Below are positions 1 to 10,144 of a stretch of DNA of 64,000 bases, piece by piece. The translations under genes were made by a program, and so were the position numbers. Origin of the DNA: Tubulanus polymorphus (taxonomy: Eukaryota > Nemertea > Palaeonemertea > Tubulaniformes > Tubulanidae); assembly GCF_964204645.1 (NCBI RefSeq), contig NC_134025.1:21420001-21484000 (forward strand), given 5' to 3'. The notes beneath the pieces were generated by a model. It was not told the origin of the DNA and did no database searches. It saw nothing but the letters and a program-made list of their open reading frames with translations. Numbering within the stretch: position 1 is the stretch's first letter; each line of letters begins with the position of its first letter.

Positions 1-105
1 TTTATTTTGCAATACATGCACAGGTTGTCATTGATTAAGTTTGCTATAGGTATCATTAATATCTTGCACGTCCGATTTATATACTAAGTGCAATTTTGAT
101 ATCGC

Positions 106-3100
106 TTAGGGCCTACTGCACGCCCTGGAACAAGACGTAGATATTGAACCGTTACGTTTGGTGCAACTACATTGTCTGTAGTTTCCTATATTCTTTTTGG
201 TCTCCCCGATAGCGATAAACGTACCATGAACAACGCATCCTAAAGACAGAAATTACAAAAATACGTTGAGTTCAAACCCCTCTACCTTGATAAAGGTGTT
301 CCTAAGAAATAGGAATATAATTTAACTTTTCATAATGATTTATCTTTATGAATTTCTGTAATTATCATTAGCTATCAGTGTGCATTCATATGAAAGATAA
401 TCAATGTTACCAGTTGTTACTTGGTAGCCGGACTTCGTACACTTTACTTGAGCTGTCGGTACCGTAAATACTTCTCCAATCTTCCTGACAGTATTGGATC
501 CATCCAAACACGAAGGCGCTGTTACAATAATTAGAGTATGTATTTTTTTCGAGATACAATTTTGAATACGGCTAGGTAGTTGATTTATATATGAATATTT
601 GAAAAGGTGGTAGGAAAAGATTAAAAAAGAAAATAAGCGGCGAGGAAAGAGTTTCTGTAAATTAGCATAGGTTATCATATGATTTTATTCTAAAATAAAC
701 ATGAGAATAACAATAGAGTTTCTCCTTTGCAGATTGCAGACACTAAAATGTAAAAGTACTCCTTGTTCGTTGGGTTGGGCACGTTGTCTGGTTTATATGA
801 GCAAACAAGGCGGTCCACTTACCTAAACAGATTCCACACAAAACAGGACATTTGGTTTTTGCCCTGGAATCCCAACAGTGCACTTTTCGCCAGTAGGACC
901 ATGTTATTGGAAGACCGCACTCAGTAGGATCCGGTTTCGGACAAACGCCTTTGAAATGAACAAAATCAAACAACATCTAGTTATCCAGAACCAGGAGCGA
1001 GATTAAGAAGCCAGGCAGGAATAAGTGCTAAACTTATGGTCTAAGGCCGGATAGGGTCCGGTGTGGCTTTTAAAATACACTTCAGGAGCTGGATGCACTG
1101 GCTTAGTTAGGACTACTCAAATTCAATATATTATGTATATATACAAATATCCACATGTTACGTATAGGTAACTTAAACCATGGTTACCTTTTGATTGTGT
1201 TGTAGTTGATGTATCAGAACCGTCAGTAGAACCACCAGTAGATGCATCAGTAGAACCATCCGTAGAACCATCGGTAGAAACGGAGCCAGATGTGATCTTT
1301 GCTCCCCCTTCTGGTTGATTGCTAACGTCACCAGCTAAGTGATACAAATATAAATATTAATATTCTGATATCTTACACCACTTCCCTCTGTCACCCTCAC
1401 CCTTTAGTTCAATTCACAAGATCACCATACCTGGGCATGTATTACACATCTTCGGACAATATTGCATGGGAACATTTGAATACGCGCAGTAATCTTTACC
1501 CCATTTGCCGCCTTGTGTCGCACATATCCAATGATCATTAGCGTCGGAGCAAACAACTGAAGTAACACGAAATTCCGATAATTTATTTATTTTCGACGAT
1601 AACCACCTAGTTAAATAATTTACTATCACTAACAGCCCGATGCAATCACATCTTTTATTTAATATTTGTTTCACTTACGTCCACAATCTGGTTTTCGGAA
1701 CCATTTTTGCGCTTGTAACACGTGCATTGACATGTATTCGGGTCCATCTTAGCCCCATTGAGACAGATCTTATCTTTACAATCTTCGCAAATGGAATATA
1801 GAGTATATAAAATATTTGTCATTAAGACAGCGATGATTCAACCACGTTGAACCGATCAAACCCTGGATCCAATCTTACCACATAAACCATTTGCATCTTT
1901 AGTATCGGGACATTTTGTGCCTTGTGTACCTTCTTTGTATGGCTTTTTCGATTGTCCTATATTACCACTTAAATGAATATACATATTGTGCATAATTGAA
2001 GCATCAATTAATCACGAAAACGAACCTTATGATTATTCACGACAACCGTAGATCACTTACGCTGGTCCATAGTTACATACGTAAACACGACCAATTGGAC
2101 AGTCCGCGTAACCGCAACCAACTCTTGTAGATATCGCCCAAACTACCTATACAGTATGATTACGATATTAAAAATCTATTCATTTCAATCACGAATTATT
2201 GCCAATTATGCCCGTTACATTTTGGTTTTTAACTTTTCGTACACTTTATACAAGTATACCTGAGTGTAATGACCGACAACGCCCCCTGTTGTACCAACAC
2301 CGTACTTGAAATCTTTTTCTTCATTAAACCAGTCGTCAATGGCGCTAGTCCAGTCACGATGTCCCAAAGCCAAATTCTGTCCAAGTGTCAATCGTCCTGA
2401 AATATTGACCCACAAAACTATTGACACAGACACTTGGCACAAGACATACACGGAACAAACATCTACATTAGTCAGGAAAAGTTCCAAAAGAATAATTCGA
2501 ATCAAATATGATATTTATTTTGGGTGAGGCTAAAATTATGATTATACCAAAACATCAGTGCAAATTGGAGATGTGTGCCATGTTTTACTAGTATGTGCCA
2601 CATACGTTACACCCAGATCTGGATACATCACTAGAAAGTATTTGGTACACCCGACCACTGATCAACACATAATTTAAAGGGCAAAACAAATTATGTTCAA
2701 AACATCTCTAGATTTTTAGAAATCATGGAAAATCTTAGGACACTCGAAGACTAGCTGTATAATGTTGTGCGCTGTTTTGCGCGGATTTTTGGGACTGCTG
2801 AAGTGTTGCTACTGTCTTCATAAATATGTCGATATATTTGTTGTCAAAAGTTTAACCACTGGCAATAAAGGTTAATAACATCAATCATTTTTTCCAACTA
2901 TCATTTTACTATTCTAATATTTATTATACTCAAAGAAACTGTACCTGGAATATTTCTATTTTGGTTAGTATCATGCGCAAATTTACACGAGTCGGCAAGT
3001 TTCTGGGCGATCATCGCAGCTTCATTGTCCCAGTACTACATCAAAATTCGAAAAAATGTAGATAATGAATTTTCCTTGTGTCTTGTGTGAAATAAAACGT

Positions 3101-4931
3101 ACCAATTTCATCATGTTCGCGGCAGCTGGTTGGTCATATTTCGTCAAATGGCCTCGTAGGTAGTTGTGTCGGGACAAAATGACTTGTTCATCGTTTGCAG
3201 AAACACCTGCGAATAAAAGAATATCTAAAGTTAGAATATAACGAAACAGAGGCGGATCTAGGATTGATGTTGGGGTTGTAAAAAATTGGGAAGTAAAAAT
3301 GGAATTTTACAGTAAGGGCGATGCAGGCCGCGCAGCGTCACCGACCGTGAGGGGGTTCTCGAAGGGGTCTCCCCCTCGACGATAGAAATCTTTTGAAATC
3401 TGAGAAGAATATGATGAGATGTTCATGGTTGAACAACTAATTCTATGAAATTTATCATAGATAATGTACAACTACGATTATCATGTAACATTTGAATTTT
3501 TATTAGCACGTCAAGACGTTTTGTCCAAAATCTGATTTTATACATTTTAGCTTCATCAAGAACACGAGGAATAGCTCTTTTTTATATTTAGAACCTAGCA
3601 GGTACAGTACTGATACATTTCTTGCCGGACAAGCTTTTTCACTTTCTTTTTCAAACAATCTTTTATTATATCGGCTAAAAAATAGAATTTTCATTATACA
3701 ACAACTAAAAGCCTAAAAGCCTTAAGCCTAAAATGTTTTTGGGGTTGACCACCCTCTAGATCCGCCCCTGGCAAGTCAAATGCAACAAGTTGCTGATGAA
3801 TTACAACTTACCCCGTTTTGTTAAGCCCGATGGATTGTCGGGTTTACATGCCGTATGATATGCACTCACCGACGAAAATTTCTTTGCGCATGTCGCCTGC
3901 ATAAATTGATTGAAAAACCACGTACATTCTAACGAGACGTCCAAACAAGGTTTAAATGCATTCAGCAATGCCATAACGTAAAGGTGACTGATAAAGAAGT
4001 AAACGATTCTGAACTGTCCTATACTGGTGGATTAACAAACATTTTACAAAAATGGAAAAGCAATTCTATAGTTAACAATGCCGTAAATATTCTTCAGTAC
4101 ATAGAGCGCAAAAACTGTCTTTCTTCAAAAGATTTGTTGTCGTCTTTTATTTGACGAATATTTGAAAAACGAGGATTAGAAATGTATAGCAAATAAATAA
4201 TGATATTGGTGATATTATTCTTCTTGTTTACTAATGTACTCGGAAATATGTTTGTTTATTTGTGGCGTAGGAAAATGATATTGGAAATTTTCGGTTTCTT
4301 GCAACGAAATTGTTTTTCAATATTTCAGTGACCTAAACCGACATCTTCAGTCGAAATAAAATTACCTTCATCGAAATATCAATACCCCACTATATAACCT
4401 AATTAATATTCAAGATGGTTTACTAACTTCTTTTCAAAGACTAAGTTCATTAGAAAAGCGCAAATGTTTAATTCCTAAATAACATTTCATAAATCATGTT
4501 CTTGTAGTAATTTTCAGTTACTGTTTATCTACTGTGTTGATAATAATGTCTATTCAAAAGACTTAAGCATATTCGGTATAAGCTTACTGTACATTGTTTT
4601 TCTTTTCACGAGCCTATAACCTTCATAATTTAAACAAGATGCAATGAAATGATATGAAAATGCTATGTCCAAATTGTAGTTTGACATATTCAGAAACGTA
4701 AAACTTACGCTTCGTTTGACCCTTATATTCGCTGTAAAAGCTGAAAAGAGAATATCAACCGATCAATGAACTTTATCGAAGATGAGTAATATGAAATCTT
4801 CAAATGATGAATTAAGTTTTGCTGAAGTTTTTCGATGCCCAGAAATGAAATTGAAAATATCGAGAAGACGGCAACTTACCGCCGATCACTAATAGTGACA
4901 AAAGCAACGAAGAAGTTAAAGCAGGCCCCAT
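106..4931 (-). pseudogene. CAP/EGF-like/ShK secreted protein, copy 1 (frameshifted)
   Basis: Fourteen exons can be read on the minus strand: 4931-4880, 4740-4709, 3896-3812, 3206-3103, 3035-2945, 2396-2260, 2146-2061, 1967-1879, 1782-1679, 1556-1431, 1334-1188, 948-823, 518-411 and 239-106. All have GT-AG borders and lengths matching the paralogues. They encode a signal peptide (MGPALTSSLLLSLLVIG), a short basic segment ending VKRS, and a CAP domain with HNYLR, WDNE, GHYTQVVWA and CNYGPA motifs. An EGF-like Cys exon, a ShK exon, a Ser/Thr/Asp/Gly repeat linker, a second ShK-like exon and a two-exon VWC-like Cys module ending SRP-stop follow. The EGF-like exon is 104 nt against 102 nt in copies 2 and 3, and its frame breaks at the A-run (plus-strand T-run 1704-1708), so downstream exons are read out of frame to a stop in the second ShK exon. 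Either a young pseudogene or a homopolymer error. The protein would be extracellular; its function is unknown. Confidence 0.85.
3247..3770. mobile_element. hAT-like insertion in an intron of CAP copy 1
   Basis: The ends form a short inverted repeat, CAGAGGCGGATCTAGG at the left and the complement of CAGGGGCGGATCTAGAGG at the right, resembling common hAT non-autonomous termini. It sits in the intron between exons 4 and 3 of copy 1 and is absent from the otherwise similar intron of copy 2, so it inserted after the duplication. No clean 8-bp target duplication was seen, so the family assignment is tentative. Confidence 0.5.
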
Positions 4932-5420
4932 CGTGCTCTAGGATCGCTGATATTACAATAGCTCTCGGAACGTGGATCGTCGCATTTTATACTGTTCGTC
5001 AAATTCGGAATTAATCAAAACTTGTGCCAATAACTGAAATGTATATTTGTATATTTGTCCAATAGGCGTCTATATTTCCCAAAGCAAATCTTAAGATACA
5101 AAACGCAATAAACCTGAAATCAGACTCACGCAAGATAGTCATGCAAGCTGAAACTCTTTGTTTCTTTTCGAGTAATTTCATTCCAGCAATTACGTGTAAT
5201 GATATTCCAAGCACATAGACGTGATATCCGACTCTAAAGAAACATGCATGTGTTTATTTTAATGAGGAAATTTGGCGTGGTGTCACGTATGTAAGATTAT
5301 TGTTATAGTTTTAATTAATGTCATTGTAAAAATGCGCACTGTCCCCATTTCGTGTGAGTACATAATCATGGGATCATGTAGCGTACACGTTTTCGACGAT
5401 CGACGATCGGCGATCACAAT
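4932..5420. repeat. Upstream segment duplicated at 12924-13400
   Basis: About 480 bp upstream of CAP copy 1 matches the region upstream of copy 2 by eye throughout, for example the shared block around GAGGAAATTTGGCGTGG / GAGGGGATTTGGTGCGG. The tandem duplication therefore carried the promoter. Similarity fades near 5400/13390. Confidence 0.7.
4985..4991 (-). promoter_or_regulatory. TATA box of CAP copy 1
   Basis: TATAAAA on the minus strand lies about 54-60 nt upstream of the ATG at 4931. The same spacing is seen before copy 2, and the surrounding bases are conserved between the two copies. Confidence 0.55.
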
Positions 5421-5468
5421 CATATAATTCATCGCTGAATCCCATAACCGCTATGAGTGGCATATCAC

Positions 5469-5541
5469 GCCCTCGTGGCACAACGGATAGCGCGCTGGAC
5501 TTCTAATCCAGAGGTTCTGGGTTCGAATCCCAGCGAGGGTG
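5469..5541 (+). tRNA. tRNA-Arg (anticodon TCT)
   Basis: A 73-nt cloverleaf can be drawn. The seven-base-pair acceptor stem is GCCCTCG with CGAGGGT, including one G-T wobble. The anticodon stem CTGGA/TCCAG encloses the loop CTTCTAA, giving anticodon TCT. The T-arm contains the box B sequence GGTTCGAATCC. There is no intron and no encoded CCA. It lies between CAP copy 1 and the orphan exons and appears intact, so it is probably a functional gene rather than a SINE head. Confidence 0.93.
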
Positions 5542-5689
5542 ATCGTTTTACGCTCATGTAGAAGTGTCGATTGAATTTTTCATCTTTCATTCTTATATAC
5601 GTGTTGCACAGTATTGCATTGTGCCAACTGAACATATCTTTGCTTTTTGTTGCACTTTAAACGTTATCGTGAGGAGGACAAGAAGTCTG

Positions 5690-7010
5690 CTGAGATACAG
5701 AAATAATATGATTATTTTTTCTTGAGTTACAGACTCAAGAGTTGAATCTAAAACTTAAAAGCAATCAAATAAATCATTTTACTTTGATGATTTTCTAACT
5801 CAGTGTAGAATATGGAGAGAAAAACATTAAAAATGTCCCCAGGACGCTTTCTTCTTTTTGATCTTAAAATAGGGATTGTCCCCGTTATTTATTTATTTGG
5901 TTGGTAAATTTCGTTTGATTTTTCGATTGAGTGTCCCTTACAGACCCACCACACCTGCCGGGAGCGAAACAGGGGGTTTGATTTTGAAATCGGAAATCGA
6001 AGTACAGATATAGTTGTGTGATCGGCGGTCGAGTTAACAGAATTTTTTTTAAATCGAAGTACATAATTGGAAATTTGGTTCCGGTTCATCCAAACAATCT
6101 TCCATTCAGTCTGAACCGGCAAGCGACTGATTGGGGTTAATTTTTCTGGCTGCCTTATTTAATACATCGAGATTCTGGAAATAGCTATATTACAAGGTTG
6201 AAGATCATTTTGTCCATTTTTATATTTTTTGGTCGTTTTCTACGTGTAAATAGTCCGATAGTTTATTGTGGTTTTTTCTCGGGTAGATGTTGACGTAGAA
6301 GTCCTCTAAGTTGATGAAACGCAAATTTTCCAGATGAGAGTATGGCCCTGGGGTATCCGAAGTGTAGTTGTATGACATCGACGGTGCAGCTCCGATGAGG
6401 GAGGGGTTTCTTCGTCAAGGGGTACGCTGTTGGTACTTCACATCTGGTGTTGAGTTTGCCTAAAAGTAAAAGTTTTACACTGGGAGCAATTTTGTGTTTC
6501 TAATATACAATGCTTAGTTAGGTCCGTGAATGTATCGCAATCAAATGGAACAGTGCTATGCGCATTGATAGATCGTCAGTAAGAAAGCGGCACAGACACG
6601 TGAATATTGAATACATGTTTGTACACTTACATATATACAGGCTTGATCGGGTTTTATTTACATTGTCACGATTAGGTTTTTGGTAGCTTTTAATGAGACT
6701 GATGTCAAGAGGCAACTTTCCAGTCACCATTGCGCGTAGATAGGACGCTTTCTTAGGGAAGATTTTATTATCATTAATGCGCGTGGATCATATTTGTGTC
6801 TCTAATCACGCGCAGCAATAGATTTACGGTTTACTTTGTCTGCCTAGTTCAATAACCTCGTTAATCGTATTCATTGCAAATACTCTGAACAACTAAAATC
6901 CAGATGCACACTCTCGTTTTGTATTTGCCAACGTGTCCAATTGTATATTTACGACAGCGGCATGAGTTCGTTCACCCCTCTCACTCTCCCCTGCCCCTCT
7001 ATAAAAATAT
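5690..7010. repeat. Intergenic segment paralogous to 15100-15545
   Basis: Two blocks recur in the same order downstream of CAP copy 3. Around 5690-5860 the block with TGAGTTACAGACTCAAGAGTTGAA matches 15115-15250. Around 6760-7010 the block ATTAATGCGCGTGGAT through CGTTAATCGTATTCAT matches 15233-15545. It looks like the 3' flank of a former extra CAP copy. No gene is recognised here. Confidence 0.6.
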
Positions 7011-7254
7011 TCGCCATATCATGGCACAATTCGTCTTGTTGCGAGGTCGATCTCATCATTTGACGTATGTCATCCAGGCAGTTACATCCAGCCATTAGAA
7101 ATCAACCCCGTTTTTTGAATAGGTAATCACAAAGATACATAAGATAAGGCCACAAGATAAAGAGAATATATTAGGTATAACCCATTTGGTAAAAGCATCG
7201 ACTACAAAACGGATATACATGTATGTGTGATGTATATATATATGATTTCTATCC

Positions 7255-7720
7255 TTATACAACGCAGGGGGCAGTGCATCGACCGCCTTAAAATTAATAT
7301 GTTGTAAATAGTGTACGTATTCGTTGTTGATAACTTCGTTATATTTCATTAAGAGAAGTTTATATGTTCTGTTGACTGTAAATATTCTATATTCTATAGT
7401 CTCCCTTCGTGTACCATAGAAACGGTTGGAGTGTAAATAAAATCCTTATCCTCATCCTTATCCTTGGCCGTGCGACTACATTCTTCGTAGATAAACGATA
7501 AATGATAAACGAACCTTCAACAACAAGATATCATAATTATGATTGTCATTATCATTATTATTATTCAAACACAAGCTTTAGTCCACCACCTCTAGTTGTT
7601 TCCTTAAGAAACCGTTGATGACATTGATTTATTTCTGGCAACTTGAGATGTCGGTGTCATAAATGTCTCTCCAATCATTCTGTTAATTTCGGATCCATCC
7701 AAACACTTGGGCGTGAAAAA
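7255..7720 (-). pseudogene. Orphan 3' exons of a lost CAP copy
   Basis: On the minus strand 7720-7655 encodes a segment like the VWC-like exon of copy 3 (PKCLDGSEINRMIGETF, then MTPTSQV). Its splice acceptor is damaged. Further downstream, 7530-7460 and 7285-7255 match the last exon of copy 3 in two pieces, separated by about 170 bp of unrelated inserted sequence. Nothing of the CAP, EGF or ShK exons was found next to them. Together with the matching 3' flank at 5690-7010, this is the remnant of an additional tandem copy, closest to copy 3. Confidence 0.75.
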
Positions 7721-9250
7721 AGGATCATCCATGTTAAAAATTCGATTATGTCATTATAACAGATTTGATCAACCATTACTCTAAATTCATATGGTGGGCG
7801 TTTGATGGTTGTTTTGTAGCAAAAGGGGGTTGGCGACAATAACCTTGAAATATTTACTTTTTAGATTTTCAGTCAACAACGACGTTTTTGTCAGAGTAAA
7901 ATTTCGTACACCCGCTTAAAGACCGTCTTAATTGTTCGTCCTAAGGTTGGCAACAGTTCGAGAATACATTGATAATTGATATTTATATCACTTTGTAGTG
8001 GTAGTTTAGCTGGAAAGTTAGCGGAACCATACGCAAAGGGACCCCAGGTGGTAAAATGCCCGAAAGAAATATGCTGAGAATTAAATTAAATTAAAATTCC
8101 TATGAATCGTATCTAAATTTACCAAAACATGTTACAGTTACAACTGCCAGATTCAGATGCTCAAGTCATACTTTTTATGTTGAAACTGGGCGTTGGTCAC
8201 TCCCCCAATTCCATATAATGAGAGACTTTGTCAGTTATGTAACATGAATGTAGTAGAAGACGAATTTCATGTACTTCTAATCTGCCCTTTCTACAGAGAA
8301 GAACGGGGAGATTTATTCCGAGAAACATACGCAGTAATCCTAATACTTCCAAATGTGTAAAATTTTTAAGTAAATTATGTAACATGAACATCCTCCACCA
8401 GTACTCATATAGAGTTAAGGTCAAACGGGAGTCTCAGACTCAAACATAATCAATAGTTTATGAGATGATTTAACGCACTTGGTTATTGTAGTTCATCGAA
8501 TCAAAAGCTTCGTTGAAGACATCGAATCATAGTACTTTTTAAAATTGTAAATGAAGAATATTAGATTACTTAATTTCACACTGTCCACCAGCTTAGTATA
8601 TATCATTAATTAGATCAAAGCAAAACTATTTTGGTCAACTACTTTTAAGTACTTTTTTTGTGATATATGCATCTATAATTTTTCTGCATGTTTCCATCTG
8701 GCATATTTCTTCTGGAATTTCTTCCTGGTATCATTATCGCGTTCCAAGGCGCCCGTGATATACACTCAACCCTTCACATCAGTCTCGCCCACACTAAGTC
8801 ATACCGTAGACTCGAAAATCACAACAAGCCAGTGAGAAAATTAGGGATTTATGTAGTTGAAAAGTAGAAAGTATCCAAATCATTCTAATCACATACGTCT
8901 GTACCTCTAGTTACTTCTGATGCATTGTCAATTGAATTTCTTTTTAAATTAGAATTAGAATTCTCCAAGACTGCCCAGAGCACAAACACAAAACCACACA
9001 TCGTAGTATCAAAAATGCATACATGTGGAAGTATCTATAAGATACGGAGGCGTCCAACATCATTTAGGTATAATGAAAATTTGATTTCATGTCGAGAGTG
9101 GGGGCTTCGGTCTCCATGAAACAGATTACGTAGAACATGTAGTTCGTCGTCCTATAGTTTATTCATCTGCCTATGCTGCACTAAGTGTTGAGCACTCTGC
9201 GAAGTTGGACATTGATTATTGATCATTACCCAGCTTAAGAATTCAAGTGT
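7721..9250. other. Intergenic stretch
   Basis: Apart from the LINE fragment, nothing recognisable was seen. Short open frames at 8925-9119 and elsewhere have no domain motifs. Confidence 0.5.
8140..8440 (+). mobile_element. Degenerate non-LTR retrotransposon fragment
   Basis: One plus-strand frame gives a stretch ending VETGRWSLPQ, and the next frame continues IPYNERLCQLCNMNVVEDEF then HVLLICPFYREERGDLF before a stop. The pattern C-x2-C, VEDE, H, CP-x-Y, R is typical of the C-terminal region after the reverse transcriptase in many metazoan LINEs. A frameshift near 8205 and a stop near 8357 show it is dead. No reverse transcriptase catalytic region is present. Confidence 0.65.
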
Positions 9251-10144
9251 AACTAAAACCTTTATGACATGATGTTTATTTTGCAATATAGTTGTCATTG
9301 ACTAAGTTTTTGAAAGGTATACCGGTACATCAAAAATATTATTTATATAGGAGCAATTTTAAATGAGACGTAGATTTTGGTACTTTGACTGTAGCCGCAA
9401 CATTCTAATTAGTCTCCTCAACAGCGATAAACGAACCTTGAACCTAATAACATAAAATACGGGGACAAATTACACCATCATTCATGGATTGAGTTCGAAC
9501 CAGGGCCCGGTTTCATGAAAAAGTTTAAGCCTAAAACGGTTAAGTTTGAATTGTTGTCCTCATTGAAAACACGAAGGCAATTACACAAAAAATTTGAGTT
9601 TAACTTTTTCGTGAAACTGGTGTTTCCAGGAATTGGAAAAATGGGCCCAATTCTCATATACGGCATTAAAGCGCAAAAAGCAGTTACATTTTGAGTAAAT
9701 CAGGGAATCTAGAAAATGTATTATTGCGCAAGCTGAAATATTGAAACGTCGTAGAAACGTTCCATAAAATGATCTCCGCTATAGATTACTCTGCATGACA
9801 GTTGACAGTAGATACCATACATACAAGTTTGGCGATGACTCCATAGGACAGGGGTGACAGGTTGCGATCTCACGCTAGGTGTTAGCTGTCAACGGTTATT
9901 TTTGCCGTTCACACTGACCAAAGAACGCAGTGTAACTCGACACAAGCACTGTAATGCCGTATATTGGACTAGCACCAAATTCTGTTTCATTTTTAGTGAC
10001 ACAAGCACTGTAATGCCGTATATTGGACTAGCACCAAATTCTGTTTCATTTTAGTATGATTTATCTTTATGGATTTTTGGTTCTTTATGAATTATTGTTA
10101 GCTATTAGTGTACAACGATGAATAATTATCGATATTACCAGTTG
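9250..10144 (-). pseudogene. Decayed 3' region of CAP copy 2
   Basis: The region is alignable with the 3' end of copy 1. The bases around 9265-9300 match 1-45. The minus strand at about 9436-9360 matches copy 1's last exon (GGTTCGTTTATCGCTGTTGAGGAGAC against GGTACGTTTATCGCTATCGGGGAGAC; strings shown in part) but carries an in-frame TAG. 10144-10080 matches the 3' edge of copy 1's VWC-like exon and the intron after it. It is no longer coding. A 59-bp tandem duplication has arisen inside it. Confidence 0.65.
9939..10056. repeat. 59-bp direct tandem duplication
   Basis: GACACAAGCACTGTAATGCC and the following 39 bases occur at 9939 and again at 9998, with one T of length difference in a T-run near the junction. 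The near identity indicates a recent event. Confidence 0.95.

Noticed and set aside
8197-8424. 75-aa minus-strand frame
   Set aside because: It is antisense to the LINE C-terminal remnant on the plus strand.
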